Below, piece by piece: positions 48,401-60,400 of a stretch of 64,000 nucleotides of DNA; the first letter of the stretch is position 1, and each line of letters begins with the position of its first letter. The DNA lies in assembly GCF_019399895.1 (NCBI RefSeq), contig NC_091877.1:1054001-1118000 (forward strand). Reading direction: 5' to 3'. The position numbers and the translations under genes are program-made. The notes under the pieces are model-generated. The model made no database searches. It worked only from the letters and a program-made list of their open reading frames with translations, and had not been told where the DNA came from. The stretch comes from Cardiocondyla obscurior (lineage: Eukaryota > Arthropoda > Insecta > Hymenoptera > Formicidae).

Positions 48401-51400
48401 CTCTCCAAGGGCCGAAATCTCTAGTGGCCATTTTAGTTTAATTGCGGAGACTCGGGCGCGCGGACGTGTTGCTAATCGCTCCGCAATTACGCGTATTTTC
48501 GACCGGAAATAGGAAGCCTCGCATTCGAAATAAGTGTCAACGTCGTTAATTCGGGAACGAACGATTATTTTTTGTACTTTTTGTTATTCTACTCATCGTT
48601 TTTTGTTTCAAAAAAGTGTTTAAAAAAAGAACAGGTTATATCGCGGGCGGAACACTCGGAGCGCTCGGAGCGCTCGAAGCGTCCGACTTGAATCTTGCCG
48701 TGTTCGCGATTTTCGATCCGCTTTACTCGCCACTTCCTTCAGTGGATTCCAGCGACTTCCATTGTCAGAGAGTGAGATCTGCATCTCGCCCGTCTTCGCC
48801 GCGATCAAGATTCTTAACTCGTTTTGAACAAGTAATTTTTTTAAAACTTGAGGAAAATAAAATGCGCGCGGGAAACATTTCGTATCGCGACCCGTCTCAC
48901 TCGCAAACTCTCGGCGTTGTTCATTTTGCTGACGAGAAATGACCGAAGAATTAAATGATGATTTTTGGATCTTTTAAAGTGCAAATTTATACAATAAACA
49001 ATCGTTCGTCGCGCTTTTTAATTTAAATCGTAAAAAATCGCCGCGTAATCACCGTCATTCTTTCGGTCGTTCGTCTGTCGAGTGATAGTGTTAGTGATAG
49101 TGATTAAAAAAAAAAAAAAAAAAGCAGAGCAGTGTAATATAGTGTCTAGTGATTTGAAGTGCTGCAACAGGTCAGGATAATTCAGGATACTATCACGAGG
49201 ATACTACAACTAGGATACTACAACCAGGATACTACAATCAGGATATTACAACCAGAATACTACAACCAGAAGGAAGGAAGGAAGGAAGGAAGGAAGGAAG
49301 GACGGACAAACAGATGGAAAATAACCCAACCTAACCGGAAAATATAAAGGTAAGTGAACGGCAGCACGCCGTTAACCGTAGATGACTCAATTTTAATTAT
49401 TGTAAAAAAAATTATTATAATTAACAAATGTCCGAATGTAATAACGCGCGCGAACTAGAATCTTTCGAAAAGCAACGCGCGTGTAACGAGCGCATGGTTT
49501 AGTCCAGTAATCGTAAATAAAATATAAATAAAAATTATCTTACCAAACACCTAAAGGCGGTTTCAAGTATCTCCTTTCTATAGCTGCCTCTAAAGATAGT
49601 AGCCTTTGCCGCGCTTGTTCGACTGCGCTAATCTTTTCCATTTCATTTAATTTCTCAATCTCTTCGGCCTCCTCTGTTCCTGCTCGCGGCGGTAGCTTCC
49701 AGCCTTTCACCTGCATACTAGCATTAGCTACTTTATCTTCAAGCGCTTCCACTTGCTCCAAGAGTTGAGCATCTACTCGTAGCGCAACTTGCTCGCTCCA
49801 ATTGCTCGGATTATCAGGCTTTGGAATGGGCGTGTTGGAGTCATCTGGTTCCGCTTGAAGTTCTGTGGCAGCGATATTGCCAGGATCCACATTAATTTTA
49901 CCAGTTACGGCTAGAAAGGATTCCATTGTCGCCCACGTTGTGCGTTTCAACTCTTTTTCTCGAACGCCGCGAGAATGTAGATGTTCAAGAAGTTCTTGGA
50001 ACGTATCAACGTCTATTATCCTCCACCAACCGTATCTCAAATCTGTATAAAATTATATTTTAATTAGAGATTTGAAAAACAATTCGTATTTTTATTTTAA
50101 TATTCGCGAATTAATGCAGCTTACCTTTTGAGACTGGTTTGGCTTCACCAGGAGGTGGTAAACCGTGCACTTTCAAATATTCTAACTGTACTGCCTCATC
50201 TTGAGTTAATATCAGAGGCGCTGGACTGTCGCATCTATCGTAGCTTGGACTAGCTGGCGGTGGGAATACTGGAATTCTAAGCTCGGTCGGTTCGGCTATA
50301 CCAAAGATTTGCTTAGTGCTAGGTCCCGGAGTATCGCACGTTTCGCGCGGCAAGATGGAAAACCAATTAGGCTCGGTGTTGCTGTTATCTGAAATAATCG
50401 ACATGACTAATATTAATTAGAAATATTGAAGAGTCTGCCCTGGGTAAAGATTTATAGAGACTCACTAGAAATAAATGAGCCGTTGAGTTCCTTCCCGTTG
50501 TGCAGATTATTGACGTGGTTGAATTTGTTGTCGCCATTCGGTATCGTTTCTACAATCTTATCCTCCATCGATTTTACTAGAGGCTTAATATCTTCGTCCA
50601 TTTCTTCGTTCTCTTTCTTTACTTCCTCTTTCATATCGACATCCGTAATAATCACCTCTGTTTCCTGTTTTATTTCTTCAGACGTAACATTTGTCTTCGC
50701 ATCTGTCATTGTACTATCAACATCGTTGTTTCTTTTTTCCCCTTTAATATTCTCGGAACTTTCCGAGCTGCAATTTTGTACAGTCTCTTTCTTACAGTTA
50801 ATCTCTTCGACTTCGGACTTTAGCTTATCTCCATGAGATTTAATATCCTCATTCTGCTCACACGAATTGTGCTTTTTCTCATCTTTGACTTCGTTCGGTG
50901 CCACATTTTCACGATTTTCAGAATTCATCTTGCTTTCACCGTCTTGCTTTACCTCAGACTTCTCTTCTACCGGCATATTTTTATATTTTTCGTCGAGGTC
51001 AGCCTGGAGTTCGAGAATTTCTGGTTCGGCGCTTTCCATAGCTTCCACAAAGATCCCGCCAGCGCATGCTAATTCCCAATATCTCCTCCAATACCTATCT
51101 TGGCCGAATATATGTGCACGAAGCTGTTTGGAAGAGCTATTCAGCTTTTGCAGTTGTTCTTCTGATTGCTTTAATAACTTATCCAATTTTTTACCCAATT
51201 CTTCGCCAGACAAATTTTTATCTTCCTCCTAAAAAAAGAATTTTTCTACAGTGAGTATCAAAGAAATCAATTAATTAATAAAATAAATAAATAAATATTT
51301 TATAATGTACCTCTTCTGGCTGAGTACCCTCACTTTCATTCTCGGACATATCTTCTACTTCGTCCTCATGATGAATTTCGTCCGGTGTAGGAGTCGTACC

Positions 51401-54400
51401 TACCGCAGTGGATGTAGTGTTACCTTCTTCCTCACCTTCTTTCTTTTCGATAGTAATTGTGTCTCCAATTTTGTTCACAATAACGCCCACTGCTTCCATT
51501 CGGACTTTTCGGCTATGTAATTGTCTAAGCCTATATAACAGAGGTACAATTTAATCCGTAACGTATCTTTAATTAATTTAATTTAGCTTCTCCTAATATA
51601 TTTTTAAAAAAGAATTATTTATGACTATTTTTGACGAAATTATTAATTATTATATTAATCAATTTTATTTAATTTTTATATATCGTACAACTTACTTTCT
51701 AATTTTAGTATCCAATACAAATCTCTCTTTTCTCAGTTGAGCTACCGTCTCGAGGCTACCCTCTATCTGTCTGATCACAGCCTTATTTTGCAGCAGCTCG
51801 TTGCAAAGAAAAGCGAGCATTTGCGCCTTATGCGTTGGATTCAACGCAAGGAAAGGCTTGTCTCGCAATCTTTCCGACATTTTCCACGTTTCGTTGTTAT
51901 GTAAGTGCTCATAAAATTGCGCGTTCTTCCCCGAGCAAGTTGAAGCGTAATCGCCACCGTTCTGATGATGATCGGCAAATTTCTTATCGCGCTCACGCTC
52001 AAGGCACACCCCTGTTAGAGCTTTTACTTCGCCGGTTGCGTTCGCGTACAAATAAATTCGTAGTACTTCACTGATATTGGCATGAGTGATGTCAGCCTGA
52101 CGCAAACTCTGACCCAAGCCAGTAGTATGTCTAGCTGGTTGCGGAATTCCCGGGTCCTCAATGGCACACACCAACAGATGCGTCATAACTGACAGCATTT
52201 CTTCTTCGGCTTCTTCATCATTGAGAAGAGCGAGTTGAAGACTCTTCAAGCTTGGTAACGATTCCATATCTGCACAAAATTAAATCGATAAAAAACAATC
52301 CCATAGATAAAACAATGAGTGAGTTTTATTCTAATAAATGATGTAGAATTATCTTACCAAATCCTAAAGTCTCTCCGAAATTATGTAAAAATTCAAAGAC
52401 CATGACAATGTCTGCGAATGCTTGTCCGGGAAGCTTAAGTCCAGGTATTCTTTTAATTTCTGGCAGTGGTCTGTGATCTGAAACATGAGTTAGAATTAGA
52501 AAAAAGAAAAAAAAAAACGTTTAGTCTAAAACTCTCGTTAGAAACGCATGAACTTTGACACTCAAGTTCTTAGACATAAAAACAAAGTTTTCTTAACATA
52601 GTATTAGTTACTCTTTGTTCTCGTACCTGTCAGCTCCATATCCTCTACGGGCTTGCGAATTTGTTCAATCAACTCCATTTCGACTCTTCTCTGTTCCGCT
52701 CGCTTTTCCTTGGTCGCTATCCTCTCGGCTCTAGCCTCCAGGCGTTTCTTCTCTTTCTCCTCCATCTTCCGACGATTCTCCAGCGCCCGTACCAGGGCCA
52801 TATGCTGCCTCCTTCTCTCCCTCTCCTGCGGTCATCGTACATTATTACAATAACACACAGCAAAATTAATTGGCGCGTTCATGCAAATAATATCGTCTCA
52901 AAACAAAATTGCGAATGTAGTGTATATAGATTTTCCGTTAGGTATTGCCAATAAAGCGTAATATGTGTGTGGAGTGGAAAATCGCAAGAAGTTCTATAAA
53001 CGTTTTTGACTAAATTAAAAAATTCTTAAAGAAATCTATTTAAAAATAAAACAATTTTTTCTTTCTCTTCTATTAAAAATGTATTATTTGGTAATTTCAA
53101 AATGTTAAATTAATTAAAATTTTTAAAGGAAAATAAAAACTTCAATTAATATTCAAATTATATTCAAACTAATGTTTCTTGTAATTTTCCACTTTATGCC
53201 TGCGTCACGCATGGACCACGGGCCAAACTCTACAATCGCCCCAAATACTCTTCCACGCACATTACACATTACGAACAATATTATTAAACGGATGCACTGA
53301 TAGGAGAGCAATCCGGCGCGTCGTAGCGTAAAATCGCTCTTTTATTACATTTACAGTACGTAAAAAACCGTGCAATTCTAACAAACCAGATCTAGTGAAA
53401 CCGAAACTACCCGAAACGCCTCTCTCAACCGGATCAAACTTGGAACTTTCAAAAATCTCAAGAGAAGTTTTTATCGAACGCGTTTTCGTATAGCAAAAGT
53501 GATAAATTTTACAGCTTTCCTAGCACCCCAGGTGTGAACGTGTGCTTTTCTTTTCTTTTTTTTTTTTTTTTCTTTCTCTTAAGATGTAAGCTTATGAACT
53601 GCAATGATTTGTGGAAGCTGAAAGCGGATACGATCACGTAAGCGAGTTTATTGCGTTACGGATGAAGATACGGTGTGTATCGAGGTGTTGAACAATACGT
53701 GAAATCGCGACACGTGTTCCATAACAAGCTATCGTTAAATCGCGAATTTACGCCCGTTGAAACTTGATGGAAATGTAACGCATAAGCCGTTCTGTACACG
53801 CCGCAGGTTGCGATGTAACGCGGAGCCGATGCGAGTTAGTTGCGAGAGCAAGTCGCTAATTTGTTAATGCCGGTCTGTTAGACGCTAGATTGGGTACGTG
53901 ACATACCAGCTCGACGGTGTAGAGCATCTCGCGCTGCTTGGTGAGCTCCTGCATGTACATCTGCGGCACAAAACACATCCACAGTCCACTAGTGCTCAAA
54001 CCGTCACACTCAATCTAACAATTTTTCCCTCGCTCCTCTACCGTGTAGATGTTCTCTACTTATCGGTCTATCTGTCTGCCACAGAGTTAAATCGTGTCGC
54101 GAAATTGGCAGCGTGATCAACCCTTTCGCGACAAGATTATTGTTGAGCAATGCGCGGGAATGTTATGCTGGATTTATTTTTCCGACTTCAAGTAAAGCGA
54201 GCGCGATAAGTGATTGCGGGATGCCTCATCTTCACTTTCGTTAAATCTAAGCTTATTTGGGGGAAAAATAAAAATAGTAGAAACCAACGATTATTTAAGG
54301 AATTTAAAATCACATCAGATGATCCGTAGACGAGATTCAATCCGATGAAGATTAGACATCCCGCGCATGATATGCAATGAATTACACTTCCCCGCAAATG

Positions 54401-57400
54401 ATATATTAATCGCATCAGCAGTTTTACTTTTCCATGATGAATATTGACAATATAAATAATGAGTTAGAGCTGTGGGCCCGAAACACATAATGTTAGATTT
54501 TTCTGAGTGAAAATAATACATAACGAAACTAAACACTGAAGTAAATTGTAAAATAATAACATTATATTTTTTTATACGTGAATATAAGTAACGCGATATT
54601 TTAAAACAACCGTGTAAATGTTAACGCGTCATATTTCAAAACTGGAAATAATGTATATTTTCCAAAAGACCATTGTTCGCAAAGGAAGATTTTTAATTTT
54701 TAAGAAACTCAACTTTTCGTTTTAAAATATCAAATAATTTCAACTCGGCTTTAAGTCGTATCTCTATTAATATTCATATCAAATTAATACTTTCGTAAAA
54801 AAAAAATTTTACCGTATCAAAGTCAAATGTTCCATTCAAACATTTCTACGAAAAAAAATTGCATGCAAATTACATGAAGTTTTTACTACTAGCAAACACC
54901 GTTTTCGAGATACAGTAATAATGATAATTAATTAAAATTATAACGTGAAATAGACTCCGTTTCATGTATTTACACTGAAATAATAATCGTGTGCACGGTT
55001 CTCGGGAAACAAGAATTTTCCGATTATCCGACGTCTACGTAGAATCAATTTATTTCCGATATCATCGTAAAAAATCAACGATAAAAGTAAAACAGAGCAT
55101 CTCAACGTCTACGAGAGACACACTCACGCAAACACTCACGCTAAACTACAGCGACGAAACGATTGGCAAAGAACAATACATTTTTTAGACGAGAACTCAC
55201 CTGCTCTTTCAGCATGACCGCCTGCTGCCTTTTTAGCTCTCGTTCCTGAGAAATTAAAAGACTCTTTTTAATACCACTTAAGAAACGGTATCACGGTGAT
55301 CGTTGGTTTGCGTATTACATCTAACTTTAGACGGCTCGAGAAGAGCCAGGTTGAGCATTAACATAGTAACGATTGTTGAATTACCTGTTGCTTCCTTTGT
55401 TGTTCTTCCAGTCGGATCTTCTGCATCTCTTCCTCTCGTTTTTTTCGTGCCTGCGCATACGCCATACACACGTCACTCGCATCCGTAATCATGTTTATCA
55501 AGAGAAAACTTACGTAATTTTGTTCCCGTTCGCGAAACCGCTCGGCATTTACGACAAGAAAAAGGGACATTGTTTTAACGACGAAAGTTATTATTTTGTT
55601 ACTGGCACTGATAATTGGACAATTGGATCTAAAAAGTTCCCGTATCCCCTACTGACTTCTTACAGCGACAATCGAGAGGGTTGCAAGAGCAGAGAAATTA
55701 GTTTATTTATTAGTTACAAAGTTTAGTTTCAATTTTTAATTACGTCAAACGTAAATTTTGCTTATGCTCATTAAGAATTTATTATTACGTTTAAAAAGTC
55801 TATAAAAACCATGAAATAAAATCGTACTTGTCTATAAAAAATTTAGAGAAGCTTTAAATAATTTGCAAATATACATACATATATAATTTTCCCAAAAATT
55901 AAAATAATATTGGAATTCTTAAATAATTTAATAAATATATTGAGAAAAAAATTTCTTTAATAAAATTTTTAAGCGACCGCCTCGATTTCCGCTTTCCGAT
56001 ACGTAAATAATATTCCGGAATAGAACATGAACTCTTATTGAAATCGGAATTCAACGTGTAGCTAACTATACATATAACTATTATTTCTTCATCTTTGGTA
56101 TATATATATTTTTTTTCTCTATTTTTTTTCGAGTTTTGATTTCGTGATATTCACAGTGTAATTGTAATTCGAAGGCTACGTGTAAAAAGCGATGTCTAAA
56201 TAGCGCAGATCAGGGATTAAGCACTACTCTAAAGTTCGGGGATGTAGCTGGAAATTAGTACGGATGCATCTTTATATTTTAATGCCACATTATTCGTATT
56301 TGAGGCGAATCCTTCCTAAAAAGGTGCCCGTAACTTTTTAATAATCCATCTCGAATATTTAAACATCGTGTTGAAAATGCTTATAGAGTTTATTCCGATT
56401 TTGAAGAAAGAATAGCCTACTTTGTTAATACGTTTACGTGATAAAAAGGAAAAACAAAATTGATTACATTGGAGAATTAAATCTTTGCATTTTTCTTGGC
56501 TCATGCTAAAAAAATTGAATTGATATCTCTGCTCTGCTAAATAATGCACGTAGTTTATGTTCGTTTCCGTCGATTCGGCGATCCGATTAGTGCGCTCTCG
56601 TGGACTCTTTATCATCGGATAATGCTAGGCCCATCGTAACAGCCGTGAGATAACGCACGCTCAGTTTCTACATACCGATAAACATTGCATATTCAATTAG
56701 CGCAATAGGTCCTCGTAAAAAATCCTTAATACAAAGAGAGAAAGAGAGAAAAAGAGTAGCAAAGGCATGCGATTTAATATAAAACCCCATCAAGAAAGTG
56801 ACGCGTATACGCTGAGACAGCAGCCAAGCATAACGAAGATTGAATCGCTCGTGAAAAATTTGAGAGCAAACTCGACAGCAAAAGTACACGAATTAAAATA
56901 ATTATATTTAATGATTATATAAAAATAGGTGGAATAAGAGTTAACTATAATATGAGAGATAATGAGAGAGCGTAAACTGTTATTATAAACCAACACCATT
57001 GTACAAGAATATGAACAGAGACCGAAGAGAAGTAAGAAGAATAACGTGGAAAAGTGAAAAATCTCAGCCGAGCATGCAAGGAGCCAAGCAATACTCGCCT
57101 ATGTATGCACATATTATATCAACGGTACGATGTGTACCATCGCTTAAGCTGATAAAATATTAAGGCTATCGTGTCGTGTCACCTAGGCATATAAAATGTA
57201 ACAGTAGATAATATACATAGTAATAAAAATATATATAACACGTGTATTATATTTATATATATATATATATATGTATATATAAAGTATAGGTGTCACATAT
57301 CCATTACGCGGATAATTCGTGTGTCATTTTTGTTCGTAATACAACGAGAAAGGTAAAGGTAAGCTCTTGTATATACTCGTGTAGCGAATACTCGAATACT

Positions 57401-60400
57401 AGAGACAGGTTCCTCGAAAAGTATGGCATGCTGGATAATCATGTAGCTAGCTGTTATTTTGTATAGTGACAGGAGAAGCTAGGCACAGGATAGCATTGCG
57501 ACAGTTGGTTCATATATTATCATATATGTATATCGTGCCCTACGTATATCGTCAGCCTTAACGTGCCTCGATCGCAGTGTCGATCTAGCATTTGGATCCC
57601 GTGATTCTCGATGAACCGCGCTTTCCGTTGTCGATCTCGGAAGATACGCTAGTCAACGAGAACACGAAAGCTATATCTATATATATATATTTTTTTTTTT
57701 TTTATCTAAATCCAACGGATTTCGAATTCCTCGCCCGGAATTAATTCTGTCCTTTAAGAAAGTTTAACGGATTATAAATTGAACGTGAGTGACAAAAATG
57801 TACTTTGAATTAAATTACACGTGAATTGAGTAAATCAATTTATTTTAAATAATATTTTTATTACCGCTGGGATTCTTTTTAATGAGGAGTCAAAGTAAAT
57901 TTCAATGCAATTATGATAAATATTAATTTTCAACCTTTTACGTTTAAATAAATGACTCGTATTAATTAAGTATGTGTGAATTCAAACTAAATTTGTTAAC
58001 AAACTAAATAATTAATTTCATCGATACAAAAAAAAATTAAAATAAAATAAAATCTCTGCTTCATAATAACAGTTTCATATTTTATATTTTTAATGAAAAA
58101 CTCACTTTCAATTTCTTTATTAATTTATGCGTTGATATAATCAATTAAACGTTGTTTTCAAAACGAAATGCACAGCTAACAAAGCTGATCAGTTGACTGA
58201 TAATAAAAGTAGAATTTCGAAATCCGTTCGGACGAAGAGATCGACCTACGTTCAACCCTACGAAAGCACGATGGTGAGCATCTATATGCGTAAATGTGTG
58301 TATGTGTGGTATTTCCTTTTTTTCTTTTTTAATTATAACGCGATATAAAGTAGTAGACGGGGGTAAATTTACGACGCCAATTGTAGTTCGTCTCTTCATT
58401 TTGGCGATACGTCATCACGTTGAGAACTTTTGAACAATATAATGAGTAGGATTGGAGGATCATGAAACGACTGGAAAAGTATAATGACTAGATAATAGAG
58501 TTCACAATTACATTAAAAAAACGTGGAATTTTATAACGTAAATCGATTTATCTTAGTTTCAGCTCGTAGACTTAAAATATTTAGACGACTAATATCTCAC
58601 AATCAGAGACTGTTTTAAATTATATAATTTTCGAAAATAAAATTTAAAAAAGGCAAATTTATGACAATTAATATTTTTTTTTATCGAGTCAATAGAATTA
58701 TTTTACTGTAGATGTAATTTTTCAAAATAAAACGTTGAAAAGAATATTGAAGAGACGACGAAGGCTGACGTAAAGTGATAAAATTCACACGATATTTGTC
58801 TACGGGAGTACCGGAAGCACTTACATTATTTCACTCCACGCAAACACATGTAGAATCGCGGGCCGTGAGTGGGATATACTCACGGTGGTTCTTACCTCCG
58901 GGGGATCTCTTCGCCCTTATATCGCAAACCGTGTCCGGATCGCGGAGGAAAATTAAAGCCAAAGGAGAGAAACGGGGTCATCCGGAAAGTAATAACGACT
59001 CACAAGACAATATGACAACACTCATTAGTGAATATGATGTGGCCGATGATGGATTCAAGTGGCGCAAATGTCGGGATATCGAGCTTCGAGGTATTACGTG
59101 AGGGACAGCAATGAAGTAGAAAAGATAATCGGGGAACCAGCGGGTCCGGACAGACAAGATCGTAGACGTAGAGGATGATCCGGGCGAGGGTAAGGGGAAG
59201 GGAGATCGGAATTCGTCATACGACATCTTACCTCCAGAAGTTCCTGGCTCTGCGTCTGGGTCTGTGCCTGCTGGGTATTGTCCGGCGGCATGGACGCGGT
59301 CGTCGTGCCGGTCGACGTGGTAGTTGACGAGGAGATTGGCGTCGACGGCTGCGATGACGGCACAAGGCCCGCCGACACCGGCGGCAGGGTCAGGGTGGGA
59401 TAGGGTGGCGGCGGTAGCACCGGCGGTACTACTTGCACTTGCGGTGGCGGCACGACCACGCCGGAGGCCAGAGACGGCGTCGTCGTGATCGCATTCGTCG
59501 TCGTCATCGTTGTCAACGACACCGGGTTGCAGAGCGCGGCGGTAGTCGGCGCGAGGGACATCGACGGCGGCTTCTTCGACGGCACGTCCTCGACGTCCGC
59601 TTGATGCATCATGTCCCGGTTGCGCCAGCTCTCGGCGATGCTCTCGCGATTCTTCCAGATGGTAGCGACCGTACTGCTCGCCAGACCCAGCTCGCGAGCC
59701 ACGTCGCTCTTGCTCTTGCCGCGCTCGATCTCTTGGATGATCTTCATTTTCTGCTTGATCGTGAACGCGAGCCGCTTTCGACCCTGCGTTGGTGGTGGTT
59801 GTACAGGGATGCCCAATATATAATCGATCGCGTTAATCGGAAGGAAGATGGGCGGTTAGCAACCACGTGCGACCGGTCGTTCCCGGTCGACCAGCGGGGA
59901 TTAAGTTTGGGGGCGATACACGGAGATCACTTTACATTGATCATGCGATAATACACGAGGGTAAATTGCAATGGCTTTCAAGTATTTCCCACACAAGATG
60001 TATCACCGATTTACGAAACGTACGATTTAGAATGTAGCTTTATTTAACATTTCAAGAACAAATTAAGAATAAAACGATATCATCGAGAAATTAATCCGTA
60101 ATCGTCTCATTGCTCGCGTTAACTTTAATTAATAATTACGTTTTTTATGAACTCCGCGTACCACCCTTAAAAAGACTAAAGTATGTGTAATTTCGGTAAA
60201 GCCAATTTTAAATACTATAAGCACATAAAAGCGGTTACCATTTAAAATAAAAAAGAAAAAGTATCACGCGACATACTTGTTGACTATTTATGAAGACTAT
60301 CAAATAATGCGAAATAATTTTCTCGACTATCTCTTGTAATATTGAAACACAACGTAACAACACAATACACACATAACAAAATAATAACGCTTTCAATTAC

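Noticed and set aside
50426..51254. Several + strand frames of 79-136 codons
   Set aside because: They are antisense to the Glu/Lys-rich toutatis exon; GAA and AAA codons read backwards give Ser/Phe/Leu-rich open frames.
59094..59231. Read-through of the HTH exon into the following intron as the true C-terminus
   Set aside because: The strong GAG|GTAAGA donor in phase 0 and the fit to the next tou exon make splicing more likely. The read-through residues show no domain.
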